The notes below the pieces were generated by a model. That model worked only from the letters and a program-made list of their open reading frames with translations, was not told the origin of the DNA and did no database searches. This document shows, in pieces, positions 23,562 to 39,512 of a stretch of 64,000 nt of DNA (position 1 is its first letter; the number at the start of each line of letters is the position of its first letter). The translations under genes were made by a program, and so were the position numbers. This DNA is from Acanthochromis polyacanthus (taxonomy: Eukaryota; Chordata; Actinopteri; Pomacentridae): positions 6,416,268-6,480,267 of the forward strand of contig NC_067132.1 of assembly GCF_021347895.1 (NCBI RefSeq), in the 5' to 3' direction.

Positions 23562-24917
23562 AGTGTGTGATTTTAGTTCTTCCCTTCATAAAGGTTACTT
23601 TTACTGTTTTACCAACTGTTAAATTCAAGTATGCCAATCTTTTTTTAAAAATGTATCCAAAACTTTCTATGGTCATAACTTTAATTATACCTTTAAATTT
23701 AATTAAAATTTAATTGAACTAATTAAACTTATGCACCAAATCAGCCACAAAAATAATATACTGTGTAATAGTACTGCCCAGTACTGTGTAGGTTCCCCTC
23801 ATGCCACCAAAACAGCTCTAACCCATTAAGGCATGAACTCCGCAAGACTTGCAAATGAGTCCAATGTTATCATACCAGGCTGTCTTTTGAAGGTAGGAGC
23901 AGCTTTATTCTAGAAACACCCCACAAGACCTGCTGTTTTGGAGATACTCTCACCCAGATTTGTAGCCATCACAAATTGGACCTTGTTGAAATCACTTATG
24001 TTTTTACTCCTCCCCATTTTGACTTTTACTAGCTCATTAAATTTAAGAACTGATTTTTCTTTTAATGCCTTATACTCCATCCTTGACATGCCTAATTATA
24101 CCAGGATAATCAATGTCACACACTTCACCTGCCAATTTTTTGTATTGTGGCTGATCAGTGTATATAGCTGTGTTTTAAACAAGTAGGGCATATTAATAAT
24201 ATTTAATATAACAGAAATTACAAATGGACATTGTTGTTTCGTTTCAGTAGTGTTAGATATAGCTGTCAGTTTGTGTGACTGTTTGTATGAGTACTAGATG
24301 TTAGATGTCTTAATAGACACACACACATTATTCTCTTCCTGTCTGTGCTGGTGTGTGTGCTTGCATGTATTCATGTGCAGAAGGAACACCCTGCACCTGC
24401 ATACATTCTAAAGTAGAAATCTTTTACAATGAGTGGCTGGCCCAGATTCAGCTGCACACACACAAACCCTGCACAGGCAAAAGCTGTTCTTTATGCTTGC
24501 CACAAATTAGCACCTTTCTGTGGAGACTGGCACCTCCAACACACTGCCAAGAAAGGACTTGGAATAGGTCTTTCTAGCTATTTACACCATATTACATGAT
24601 GCGCAGTTGTGGGTGTAACTGCTACAGTTTTTGTGTGTTGTGTGTATTAGCAGAACTGCGTGGGCTGTTGTAATTACTATGCTGACTCAGTTTGTGTGTG
24701 GTGCCTGTGGAAAATCAGAAGATCATTTTCATTCTTTTTCCCTTTTCTGTATGCTTATCAGCAGTTTGCAGAAATAATGAAAAATCTAAAAAAAAAAAAA
24801 AAAAACGCCTCCACGTATAATGTTCTTAGCTGTTACAGTATTTCAGATTGTTGATATTAAAAAAAACTATTTGGTGAAATCAGTTTACAGGTCAACAGAA
24901 GGAACACAGTATGAGAT
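23562..24917 (+). other. Intron 3 sequence with a degenerate interspersed repeat
   Basis: From about 23775 to 24165 the sequence (for example CATGCCACCAAAACAGCTCT, and GGCTGATCAGTGTATA near the end) resembles an old, widely dispersed vertebrate repeat I recall from fish genomes. The family name was not determined. The rest, including an A-run (24788-24804), shows nothing I can assign. Confidence 0.4.
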
Positions 24918-25160
24918 TTGCAAACATTCATATGTTCCACAATCATCCCGGTCCCCAAGAAACCCTCTGTCACAGGATTGAATGACAACAGACCAATAGC
25001 TCTGATATCTGTGGTCATGAAGTCCTTCGGGAGATTGGTGTTGAGCCATCTGAAATCCATAGTAGGACCCCTGCTGGACCCCATGCAGTTTGCATATTGT
25101 GCAAACAGGTCGGCTGATGACGGAGTCAATCTGGGCCTGCACTACATCCTGCAGCATCTA
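24918..25160 (+). mobile_element. LINE RT fragment, truncated at both ends
   Basis: An 80-codon piece of the L2/CR1-type fingers/palm: [20 protein letters not shown], then [20 protein letters not shown] and YILQHLD. It starts and stops abruptly in the domain, so it is an isolated fragment. Confidence 0.8.
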
Positions 25161-26857
25161 GATTGGAGTTATGACTTTTTATTCAGAATAGGCTTTACTG
25201 AAGTTATTGAGCAAAGGTATCTGTGTATATAATGTGTATCTCCACTATACAAGTAAATAGCATCTGTTCAATGATAATTCCCCTGACAAATATTCAGATG
25301 AGGTGGAAGATACAATTTCAAATCATTTTTAATTCAATCATTATATTATTTGTTTACTTATTAGCGCCATCTTTCGCAGAGGAGAATCTCATTTGCACCT
25401 CAGCTCCATATCTTTGGAGTATGGTCATGATTAATTTTGAATCCATTAACTGCTGTCAATATTTAATCAATTAAGAATATATTGACCAATAAGCAGCAGG
25501 CAAGGGACATGCATGTCAGAAAATGTGTTGTACATTTGCACTATGTGGGTTTAGTGTTAACACCCCAGGTAGCTAGCTCAACTCAACAGCTGACAAGGAT
25601 CTTTTTTGACAACCAGATATTACAAGGTTCACCACCAAGATTGTCACAGTAAAGGTCCATGTCCACTTGATGCATTTTTCCCGCTTGTAAACGCACCGCA
25701 TCTGAAAATCGTGCACTTGGTGGGCCACATCATTGTCACATGACAGAACTTGAGCTTCATCAGGCCACTATGTGGTCATGTGACAGTATTTCTGTAAGTA
25801 TTTGAGGTGAGAAATAAGCTCTGCAGTTGCTGAATATGTCCTCCTTTTAGTTCACCGAGGGCTAATTTAGACTTTTGAGGAAAGTTTCACAATGCATTTG
25901 ATCTCCGCACGCCGCATCGAATTTCTATAAAGTAGAAGTCCAGTCTACTTTATGCAAATGAGCTGCAAACACGCCGGATCGCAGCTCCAAATGCACCACG
26001 TATTGCATGCTGGTCCGATTGCGGTGCGTTTCCAGCTGCGACCTGGTACAACAACCTCTCTGTTTTAAGGATCAAAGCATTTTGGACTGACTATTTAAGA
26101 TACCAGGATTGTCTTTTTTTCTGATGGCATTTAAAAGCCATTTCAACAGTCAGATCAACTGAGTTTTGATATTCTAAGACTATTTCTCAACTGGTTTGAA
26201 AATTCTCACAACAGCTCGAGTTTTAAGTGCAAATGTAGCCCTTAAAAATTAGAAAACACCGAAGGGTACCGCTCACTTCTCAGAAAGCAACCACTTAATG
26301 ACTCTAGTTACTCCTCCACAGAGTTTACATGTTTGCTGGAAGATTTTAAATAACAAACAAAAATTCATTGCAAATTAATGTCAACTGCAGTGTGAATCTC
26401 CAAAAATCTTTGAGATATGAACAGCCGTAAGTTGAGGGAACCAAATGGTTGTACTTACTTTGTTGTTGTCTTTGGATGTTTCTATGCTCTCTATCTTCCC
26501 TCCAGCTATCTAAGAAGAAATCTGAAGCCACGGATTTTACAGAAGTTTGACCAATAAAAAATAAATTGTTTTAAGTAAACCACACTGGCAGCTGACCCAG
26601 TATACATTTCACACAGCTCGTAGAGTCACAATGAGACGTCATCCAATAAATTGGAACTCTGAAGCGTTCTGCTGAACTTGTAACAGAATTGGTCACATGA
26701 GTCAGGTATTCAATTGTCATTTTTGAAGTCTTTACCTATTAAATATGCCTTTAAATACTGAGCAATTATATCTCGCCCTCACTTTAGATAACACATCACA
26801 TTCCCTCTCCATGCTGCTGTCAGCTTTTTAAATCTTTTATTTTGGTTTTCTCTCCAG
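25161..26857 (+). other. End of intron 3, with an unclassified repeat
   Basis: At about 25640-26050 the sequence is enriched in CCGCATCTGAAA- and GCGGTGCG-like motifs, suggesting an old DNA repeat, but no ends were found. It holds a perfect 10-bp stem with a 7-nt loop (25927-25953). The acceptor of exon 4 is TTCTCTCCAG at 26848-26857. Confidence 0.4.
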
Positions 26858-27088
26858 GTCTGCCACTGCTGGTTCAGAGAACCATTGCCAGAACGATTAT
26901 CCTCCAGGAGAGCATTGGGAAGGGGCGTTTCGGCGAGGTGTGGCGTGGTAAATGGCGTGGTGAGGAAGTGGCCGTGAAGATTTTCTCTTCCCGAGAGGAA
27001 CGCTCCTGGTTCCGAGAGGCTGAGATATACCAGACTGTGATGCTGAGACACGAGAATATTCTGGGCTTCATTGCTGCTGACAATAAAG
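26858..27088 (+). CDS. tgfbr1: tgfbr1 exon 4: kinase N-lobe
   Basis: Starts [20 protein letters not shown], with the glycine-rich loop [15 protein letters not shown] and the ATP-binding lysine in EEVAVKIF. It continues through the alphaC region ([20 protein letters not shown]) to [10 protein letters not shown]. The 231-bp length equals the human exon (from memory), phase kept. This lobe docks the phosphorylated GS box and holds ATP. The end of the exon begins the L45 loop that selects SMAD2/3. Confidence 0.97.
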
Positions 27089-30669
<3,581 letters not shown>

Positions 30670-32237
30670 TACAGTCATGGAAAAAATGATTAGACCACCC
30701 TTGGTTTCTTCAATTTGTTGTTCATTTAATGCCTGGTACATTTGTTTGGACAAATATAATGTTAACAACAAAAGTAGCTCATGAAAGTCTACTTTAAGAG
30801 CTGATATCTAGCCATTTTCCATGATTTTCTTGGTAATAACCAAAATCAATTCAGTTCTTACATCAATAGCTATGGCATTTTGGTGCCAAAAACAATGCTT
30901 TTAAGTTTTCCATGTTTTCTTTTCTGTCTGTTTTAGTCACATGATACACATAGGAGTTAGTACTTGATTGCATAACCATTGTTTTTGATGACTGCACCCA
31001 TGTGTCTTGGCATGCTCTCCACCAGCTTCTGACGTTGTTCTGCTGTCACAGCAGCCCATTCCTGTTGCACTAATTAAAATAAATTTGCTTTGTTTTTGAA
31101 CTTGTAGTTCTCCATTTTGTGTTTGATGATTTTCCACAGGTTTTCAATCGGATTTAGGCATGGTTCCAATGTTCTGGTTCTCCGTCCAGGCTGTAAATGA
31201 CCTTGTCGTGTGGTGAGGGGCATTGTCTAGTTGGAAAATCCAGTCATTTGAAGCAGGAAAGACTTTTTCAGCTCATGGAAGAAGGCTGTTTTCAAGCGTA
31301 GCCCTGTACATGACTTGGTTCATTGGCCCTTCACAAAATTGTATTTGCCCTTTTCCACCCATGCTGAAACAACCCCAGATCGTCAATGATCCACCCCCAT
31401 GTTTTACTGTAGGGGCAAGGCAGTCTGGTTTGTAGGCTTTTCCAGGCTTCCTCCTAACCAGTAAGTTGGCTGGAGTGAGTATCATCTGAAAATTGGATTA
31501 ATCACTGAAGAGACCTTAGCCCAATCGTCAGCAGTCCAATCCTCATGATCCCCAGCAAAGAGTAACCGGGCTTTCCTCCGTCTTTCATTGATGAGGGGCT
31601 TCTACCGTACCCTGTGTGACTTGAGACCAGCTTCAAGAAGTTGGTTTCCAACTATTCTTGTCACATTTCTTGACAGTGCTCACTCATTTTTAAGGTCCCT
31701 GGAGATCTGATGACGATTCCTGACACAAGAATGGATGAGTGATGGTCATCTGGTGGGTAGAAAGGTGTTTCCTGATCAGCTAGCAGTTTGGTAGAACCAT
31801 GTTGGGCTTGTTTTTCTTGGTGCAATGAATGGCTGTCTTGGAGGTCTTCAGTTTTTTTTTGGCTACCTGTCTCTCACTCATGCCAATTTCCAGCAGTGCC
31901 AAGATGGCTGCCTTTGTGACTGCACGTAATTCTTTTCTTTTAGACATGAGAGCTGACAACTTTTGAGTTGTGGTACGGCTTGAATGTAAGCAAGAAACCA
32001 CTCTAGGCCTTTGCATGTGCAGTGCTGCTTCTGATATGAAATAGCCTCTTATATGCCCTGGGAATACAATTAAGCTTAAACATGTCAAATAGGACATAGA
32101 GTATTATGTAGTCAGCTGAATTTTTTGTCGTGTTTAGAGTATTCTTCAGGTAATATGCCTTTAGTGGTACCAGGCATTGAAATGAACAAGAAATCGAAGA
32201 AAACAAGGGTGGTCTAATATTTTGTTGTATGGCTGTA
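30670..32237 (-). mobile_element. Tc1-type transposon, decayed
   Basis: TA-flanked ends: TACAGTCATGGAAAAAATGA (30670) and the complement of TACAGCCATACAACAAAATA (32237), both leading into TTAGACCACCCTTG. The minus strand keeps transposase pieces: the N-terminal SKRKELRAVTKAAILALLEI (near 31950) and the central [18 protein letters not shown] (near 31390). Many stops and frameshifts separate them. It is an older insertion than the Tc1 at 21923. Confidence 0.88.
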
Positions 32238-33060
32238 GTATATATAAGAACATGTGTCTCATGAAAGGACCTAAATCAACTCTGCCTCTCAGCCCCACAC
32301 CCATTATTTTCTTATGAAGGTGTAAATATTTCAATACACCTAGTGAGTGTTATTTTTTTTTGTTCCATTTTGTTTTTTAAAGCTTCAATAATTCCCTAAA
32401 ACAGCTGCTCACTGTAGTTTTCATCAAATGGAAGAAAAACAAGAGGACATGTTGCATATGTTTGGAGCTATTTTTTGGATTAAGCTACATGTATCTCTGT
32501 TGCGAGTAATTCTGGCAGTAGGATGGTGTATGCGGGATGTGCGTTCATGGTAATGCATGAAAATGCATCTAAGCAACAGTGTGGTTTATTGCTGATGAAA
32601 TGATACTATTACTGTCATAAACACGTATTCATTATTTCCTCTCTTTCTGCACAGCTAACAATTCCCCTGACTGCAGGTGACTTTTCATTTTCACTTTGCT
32701 TTTGCATGTCACTGTCTACACATTTTTTTCTTTCATTATGTACTCTTGTCTAGCCACAGGGTTGAAAAGTGAGCAGTGCATTCAGTCAGACAGTTCTTCC
32801 CCTCCTCCCTCTACAAAGATACCAGCATAGCGCTCGTCCCGCTATGTTTTTCTCAACCCCATTGTTTTCATCTTATTTCTGTCTTCTTTCTGTCTCCTTC
32901 TCTGTGCTGTGTTTTGATCCTGTAGGCATATGGCAGTGTCAGTAAATAACTCAGTAAGCCTCAGGGCAGCGGAGACAGAATCTCTCGCCTCGGCTAAAAT
33001 TCATGTTGTATATTAATAATCAGATCGCACCAACATCGTATAATACCAAACTTTAAACAT
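32238..33060 (+). other. Intron 6 sequence, nothing recognised
   Basis: No coding similarity or element termini supported. Confidence 0.45.
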
Positions 33061-34845
33061 AGTATCAGTACTAGGACTCAACCGATATTAATTTTTTGAG
33101 GCCGATGCCAATTCTGATATTTGGCAGAAAAAATTCTGATAACCGGCCGATTAATTTTAAAAAAAGATAATGAATAAAATAACTTCTTTATTGGTCCCTT
33201 AAAGCTTATGACAGCAAAGATATAAATTACAGGCAGAACATTTTACTTTTTGTTACAATACTTTGTCCTTTAGTAATTGTTTAAATTTTCAACAGAGAGG
33301 AATTTTCAAGTACAAAAACATGCAACAAAGCATTAAACCTCGGGGAAAAATATATGGCCTTTAAAAAGTGTCACTCTATAAATGAGTTATGAAATACATC
33401 TTGTTTTGTACTTCTTGTTGCTGCAAATTAGAGGTAGGTTATAGTACAGGTGAAGTTACTGGTAAAACTTTGTTTATGCAGCCTTCTGATGCCCTTTAAT
33501 ATTAAGTCACATTTTCTCTACTCCATTATTTTCTTTGCCATGAAATCATGACTCATATGAACCAAAATAAAAACCAGAGACACCTTTCTCAGATGGTTGA
33601 TGCTACAGGTACGGACCCGTACCTGTAGCATCTGTACTAGAGGTACGGACCCGTTAAGGTCACTGAAGAGCTGGCGCCGGTTAACTACTATTTGCTGCAC
33701 ATTACAGGCAGTTTATATGAATGACTTTGACGGCAAACATTGTATAATTTAACTAAAAATACACCGTCTCCTCTCACACTTCAGACATTGCAGTTTTTAC
33801 GCTTTTAGACGCCGTGTATAAATTGTTTGAAGTCCAGTTCCTATTAAGTAGTTTACCGCGTTCAGTGGTGGAAGCGGCTGACGAACTCCATTGCAAATGT
33901 TCCCATTTAATTTCGGACGCTAATTTACAAGATAAAGTTAAGGATGTCGAATATGAAACAAACACTCGTGAATGGTGAGGAGCAGCTCTTTAATTCGGCA
34001 TGAATTAAAAAAAAACACAAACTCGATTTACTGTGATATTGTGAGATTTGTTTGTGGTTATGTAACTTAGCCATTCAACAGAGTCCGCTAACATTAAAGT
34101 GACTGACATGCAGTGTCTGTGTTGCCAGACGTAGAAAATACGTCAGGGTTTTGTTTAGGTTGTTAATATGTAATAGTCTGTCGCTACTTTTGAAGGTAAA
34201 AAAATACTTGTAGTTTGCTGGCTGTTAGTTCCGCCATTTGTTTTGTTTGCTGTTTGTGCTTTACTAGAACAGGGTCACGTGAATAAAAAGTTTTGCTATT
34301 TTTAATAGTAGTGCTGATTTCAACCCCCAAATCGCTGTCCGTGAAAAAGTCAGATAATGATATTTATAAGACATTATGCATGATAGAAAAGAGAACAGCA
34401 GATGACTGACATGACAGGCTCGGCACGCAGATTCACCTCGAATCACGGAAGCGCCTTCATCACTTGGATTACCAAGCCGGCTCATTAATATTTATGTACG
34501 TCGGATTACCAGCCAGTCACAAAGCGCGTTCATCAGCCGGTTCATTAATATTCATGTACGTCTCATTAATATTTATGGTAAGGGAAAGTGCCGTATCCGT
34601 AGGCCACAGGCTACGGGTACGGGTCCGTATCTGTAGACACTACCTTCTCAGATGTCAAAGCATGTCATCTTTGACAGAGTTGCATTTTACATGTATAATG
34701 GTAACAAATAGTCCAACACTAATGTTACTCCACAACAACCCATACAGAAGTTGCTCTTACAGCCTGTGTCATGTTTTAGTATTTTCACCAAGTAAATCGA
34801 AGAGTGACATGACATCATGAGAGCTGCTGAAGACAGACAGTAATG
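33061..34845. repeat. Old host repeat split by a Mutator-like element
   Basis: A stretch that begins near GGACTCAACCGATATTAA (33072) resembles dispersed DNA-transposon-derived repeats, and continues after 34655. Its own right end is not clear. The insertion at 33596-34643 splits it. Confidence 0.4.
33596..34643. mobile_element. Mutator-like (MULE) non-autonomous element
   Basis: Ends GTTGATGCTACAGGTACGGA (33596) and the complement of GTAGTGTCTACAGATACGGA (34643). They are flanked by TTTCTCAGATG (33585-33595) and CTTCTCAGATG (34644-34654), a 10-11 bp duplication with at most one mismatch. That size fits Mutator-type transposons better than hAT, Tc1 or Harbinger. No transposase frame remains. 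It holds GC-rich terminal arms with GGTACGGACCCGT repeats and three ATTAATATT-containing repeats near 34480-34580. Confidence 0.65.
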
Positions 34846-34859
34846 TTAATGATTTTTAA

Positions 34860-37240
34860 CTGAAGGCAACTTCCTGTGCAACACCCTCTGCGATCCAGAC
34901 AGAACAAGAGCTAGTACCACAGAGAACCCTCTTGGACATGCCAGCTCCCTGTAGTGGAGTTTAACACCACAGAACCCACTTGGAAGGAAGTTGAAGAGGT
35001 GGTAACAGGAGGTAGAGCTAGCACGGCCCAAGGTCCTAGCGAAGTTCCCTACAAGGTGTACAAGCACTGCCCAAACATCCTCAGAATCCTTTGGAAGTTG
35101 CTGCAAGTGATTTGGCAAAGGGGAAATCATTGCAGACCATTGGAGACAGGCAGAGGGTGTCTGGATACCTAAGGAGGATGACGACACACTTTCTCCTAAA
35201 GAATAAGAACATTGATACATCAGTGCAGAAGAGTGCCATCACTGGAGTCTCAGGGTGCATCAAACACACTGGAGTGGTCACCCAGCTGATTAGGGAGGCA
35301 CGAGAGCGGAATGGACACCTGGCAGTGCTTTGATTGGATTTAGCCAGTACATATGGGTCGATCCCCCACAAGCTGGTGGAGATCACCCTGGAATGACACC
35401 ACATACCCTGCAAGACCAAGGACCCCATCCTGAACTACTACGGGAATTTCAGACTAGGAGTGACATCAGGGAGCATAACATTGAACTGGCATCAGCTTGA
35501 GAAAGGGATCATAACTAGCTGTACAATCGCAGTTATTCTGTTTGCCCTTGCCATGGATATGTTGGTGAAAGCAGTGGAAACGGAGTCTAGAGACCCACTG
35601 TCCAAGTCTGGAATCCAGCAGCCCCTCATTCGTACCTTTATGGACAACCTGACCATCACCACTACATCTGTGCCTGGATGCCGCTGGATCCTCCAGGGCC
35701 TGGAGAAGCTCATCCATTGGGCTAAGATGAGCTTAAACCAACAAAATCCAGGTTCATGGTCCTCAAGAGAGGGAAAGTGGTGGACAAGTTTCACTTCTGT
35801 GTGAACGGCGTGACAACACCATCTATCACTGAGAAACTAGTCATGAGCCTAGGCAAGGTTTTGCAGGCTCAGAGATATAACGTCAGTCCAAGCTACCATC
35901 AAGAAGTTTGAAGCATGGTTGTTCACAGTAGACAAATCTGGCCTACCCGGCAGATTCAAGGCACGGTTATACATAGAGTTCTGCCCCACATCCTGTGGCC
36001 ACTGTTGTTGTACAAGGTGACTATGTCTACTGTAGAGACCATGGAGAGAAAGATCAACTCCTACTTGCGGAGATGGCTGGGCCTGCCACACAGTCTCACT
36101 GCTACAGCTCTGTACTGCAGGAGCAACAATCTTCAGCTTCCTTTCAGTAACCTGGAGAAGAAATTCATGGTTTCCTGCCCAAGAGAGGCGTTAGCCTATC
36201 AAGACTCATGTGACACCAGAGTTGCATTAGCGGGCATCATGGTGAGTTCCAAGCTCAAGAGGGGCTGGAGCTGGCTGAGTCTCAGCAAAGGCACGAGGTG
36301 CTTTTGGGCACAGTGGCCATCAGGCGAGTAGAGCCGGGAGCCACTCCACGGACGCAGTGCAACTTGGCCGAAGGCAAGGACGAATATTATCTTGTCTTGG
36401 AGGAGGTGCGGGCAGGTGTTGAGAAGGTGACGACTAGCAGGATGGTGTGCATGTGGCAGCAGAAGGCCTCAACGAGCTGGGAAGGAGCGCTGGAGAGGAA
36501 GCTGACCTGGAATGACATCTGGAAGGCAGAGCCTCGGCGTATAAAGTTCATCATCCAAGCTGTATATGATGTGCTACCTAGTGCAGCTAATCTGCTCGTC
36601 TGAGGAAAGAGTGACCTTCCACTGTTCTCTCTGTTCAGGAAGAGGCACACTGTAACACATCCTGAGCAGCTGCCCAGCGGCCTTTGGCGAAGGCCGCTAC
36701 GCTGGCTTCACGACCAAGTGTTAAAGACAGTGGCTGAGGCCATCTCCACTACAGTGAAGTGGCCAACAACAAACATATCGGCAGGCCGCAAATAAACCCT
36801 TTCATGAAAGCTGGAGAGATGCCACAGTTACAGCCAACACCTACAGCTGGCCTTTTCTCATTGGTCACAGACTTTGAACTGCAAGTTGACTTGGGCAGAC
36901 AGCTCAAGTTCCCAGAGGATATAACACCGACCTCCTTGAGGCCAGACATGGTGCTGACATTTGCCTCCTCTAAGCAAGTCCTCTTACTGGAACTAACAGT
37001 TCCCTGGGCGGACTGCATGGAAGAGGCCAATGAGGACAAGTGGCTCAAATATCATGAGCTCACAGAGGCATGCCGGTGGAAAGGCTGGAAAGCCCGCTGT
37101 GAGCCAGTAGAGGTGGGATGTTGAGGCTTTGCAGCCCGCTCCCTCTGCAAGACCTACACCCTACTTGGCACCACAGGAACTGTGAAAAAGAGAGCCATCA
37201 AATCCACCATAGAGACTGCAGAGAGAGCCTCTGGATCTGG
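34860..37240 (+). mobile_element. Non-LTR retrotransposon with restriction-like endonuclease
   Basis: A 5'-truncated LINE of the R2/R4/Hero-like group: a central RT and, downstream, a zinc-knuckle and a restriction-enzyme-like endonuclease. No clear 3' tail or duplication was identified. The clade within the RLE-LINE group was not determined. Confidence 0.82.
34954..37124 (+). pseudogene. RT plus RLE endonuclease pseudogene of the LINE
   Basis: The RT begins EVVTGGRASTAQGPSEVPYK, continues with ITGVSGCIKHTGVVTQLIRE and TIAVILFALAMDMLVKAVET, and has MDNLTITTTSVPG where active relatives read MDDL, so the catalytic box is mutated. The thumb reads LRRWLGLPHSL. A C-x2-C-x6-H-x4-C knuckle (CSLCSGRGTL, stop, HILSSC) lies near 36620. 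The endonuclease frame (36759-37124) keeps the PD-(D/E)xK-type residues in SLRPDMVLTF...LLLELTVPWAD. Several stops and shifts occur (34846-37124). Confidence 0.82.
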
Positions 37241-37501
37241 ATCAAGAGGTCCGAGAAGTAGGCCAGTGCTGCTGGGACACAAGTCGGGGTCTGATCAGCC
37301 TTGACTGGGTATCCAGCGCATCCATGGATATATCTACACACCCACATGTGCCTGTTATCTTTGGAAGATTTGCAGAACACCAACTTATTGGTTTTCATAT
37401 TTGTACTTTATTTGCTCCTAAAACTAGAAAACCAGAGAGTGCACCATATTGTACAATCTGTCTGGGTTAGGTTCTTTGTTAGACAGACATATAGTTTAGA
37501 T

Positions 37502-38362
37502 CAGGCGTCCGCAACCTTTAACACTCAAAGAGCCATTTCGACCCGTTTCCCACAGAAAAGAAAACACCGGGAGCCGCAAAATCCTTTTGGCATTTAAAAT
37601 CAAGACAACACTGCATATATAGCTTTTTACCTCTATGCCCTTGTTAATCAGTCGTGGTTAATTAATTACAAAGCCTCTAATTAGATAGATTAATTTTTTT
37701 AATTATGTCCTTCCGCTAGTATTTATCTTACCTGGTTAATGTCATTTTTGCTCCTGGACCTCATATGTTACGTAATGTTAGCTGGAAATCAATATTTTGG
37801 AATGTCTATTTAACTTGTTAAATCTATTTATCTTAAGCTAATAACTTTTCTCCGGTAAGTCGCTGCCCTATTTTCCAAGACGACACTCCTCTGACTCTCT
37901 GACCTTCTGCCTGGATGTGAAATCGAGCCGTGTTCGCAAGAACGTGTAACGAGTAACGTGTATTACCCTATTATGAGTACTTTTGACTCAAAGACAAGAC
38001 GTGTCTTTCTTGGAGTGGAGCTTTCATATACAGGCTTGCCATTCTTGAGTACAAAACGATGTGAAACTACAGGCGTTGCTTCTCCAGGAGTAAAACAAAA
38101 AAAAGGGCATGAAACGTATGGGAATCGGAAGGTCCGTGTTGTCTCTCTGCATCAACTTTGCGCTCTCATGTCACAGGGGGAAAACCCCTCCAGCACATCC
38201 GGTGGAGTGACATGGCAAAATAAGAGCGGTAATTTCACAATAAAACTCTATATTAAAATGCATTGAAAGGCAGAACAATTTATTTTCCAAAGTTACAGGG
38301 AGCCACAACAGAGGGCTGAAAGAGCCGCATGCGGCTCCGGAGCCACGGGTTGCCGACCTCTG
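37502..38362. mobile_element. Non-autonomous hAT, 861 bp
   Basis: Starts CAGGCGTCCGCAACC and ends with GGTTGCCGACCTCTG, near complements, flanked by GTTTAGAT (37494-37501) and GTTTAGAG (38363-38370), an 8-bp duplication with one mismatch. GAGCCGC/GAGCCAC motifs are repeated near the right end. No transposase domain was recognised in its frames. Confidence 0.88.
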
Positions 38363-38420
38363 GTTTAGAGGATATTTCATTACAAGACCCAAAAAAACAT
38401 TTCATGCTTAGCCATGAATA

Positions 38421-38639
38421 TACACTACCATTCAAAAGTTTGGACACCCCTTCTCATTTACTGTTATTTTTTTTATTTTCAACACTTTGACATTGTAGAT
38501 TCTCACGGAAGGCATCAAAACGATGAATGAACATATATGGAATTATGTAATAAAAAAGAATGTGTAAAATAAGTCCAAACATGTTTTATATTTTGGATTC
38601 TTCAAAATAGCCACCCTTTGCTTTGATTTGCACACTCTT
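38421..38639. mobile_element. Tc1 terminal fragment
   Basis: Starts TACACTACCATTCAAAAGTT and matches, stretch by stretch, the left arm of the Tc1 at 10632 (for example GATTCTCACGGAAGGCATCA). It breaks off after TTTGCACACTCTTA, where the next repeat begins. Confidence 0.88.
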
Positions 38640-38905
38640 ACAATACAGTGCCATACAAGAACTTTATCACCGAAGGCAAATTCAATCATCTGGAAGTCTC
38701 ATCTGCGTGTGAATGTTGGTGGTGGTCGAAGGGGCCGTAGACGCGGATTGGCAGCCACGCTTCCATCAGTCTGCCCCAGGGCAGCTATGGCTACAAATGT
38801 AGCTTACCACCACCAGAGTGAGAATGTGTGAGTGAATGAATAATGGATCCATTGTGAAGCGCTTTGAGTGCCTTGAAAAGCGCTATATACATCTAATCCA
38901 TTATT
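38640..38905 (+). repeat. LINE/SINE 3'-tail repeat
   Basis: Ends GAAGCGCTTTGAGTGCCTTG then AAAAGCGCTATATACATC, followed by ATTATTA. This tail is shared by several teleost LINEs and SINEs. The 5' part has no recognised tRNA-like promoter boxes. The family was not determined. Confidence 0.6.
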
Positions 38906-39233
38906 AGGCCCGAGCCCCTGGCAGCCCAGGGCGAAGGGCCTATTGCTTTTGCGCTCGACCACAGACATTCACACTCTCAAACACCTCACAGATGTGTTGG
39001 GCTTGTCGAGACCTTTCCGAAAATATATAATATGTGGGCGAAATACAGGCGAAAAAAAAATCGCATATTGTTTTTGCAAAAAATATTTAGGCCAGAGCCC
39101 CTGGCAGCCCAGGGTGAAGGGCCTATTGTTTATGCAACACAGATGACTAGTCGACCACGGACATTCACACACTTAAACTCACAAAAATGACAAGTCGAGC
39201 GCGCAGCACTTGATCACGGACGAGGCCCAACAT

Positions 39234-39302
<69 letters not shown>

Positions 39303-39512
39303 GACATGCACTGACACACACACATGCACAAACAGAAAAACACACACACTCTCACACACAAAAATGACTTGTCGAGCACGTTCCGCTCGACCACAGACTT
39401 TCACACTCTCAAACACCTCACAGACGCGTCGGGCTTGTCGAGACATTTCCGAAAATATATAATATGTGGGCGAAATACGGGCGAAAAAAAATCGCATGTT
39501 GTTTTTGCAAAA
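38906..39512. repeat. Hairpin-headed unclassified repeat, tandem head units
   Basis: Two copies of a GC-rich head (38909 and 39089) read GAGCCCCTGGCAGCCCAGGG, where CCCTGG and CCAGGG can pair. Each is followed by GAAGGGCCTATTG. The first head is followed by a roughly 140-bp block (GCTCGACCACAGAC ... TTGTTTTTGCAAAAAA) that recurs at 39370-39512. A (CA)n microsatellite lies between. I recall similar GGCCCGAGC...GGGCCTATTG heads as abundant in fish genomes, but cannot assign them to a class. Confidence 0.6.
39236..39302 (+). repeat. (CA)n microsatellite
   Basis: A run of CA dinucleotides, with interrupted CA-rich sequence continuing to about 39360. Confidence 0.97.

Noticed and set aside
39165..39497. 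Minus-strand frames of about 70-110 codons rich in Cys-Val repeats near 39165-39497 and 42525-42896
   Set aside because: They are translations of (CA)n microsatellites and have no domain outside the repeat.
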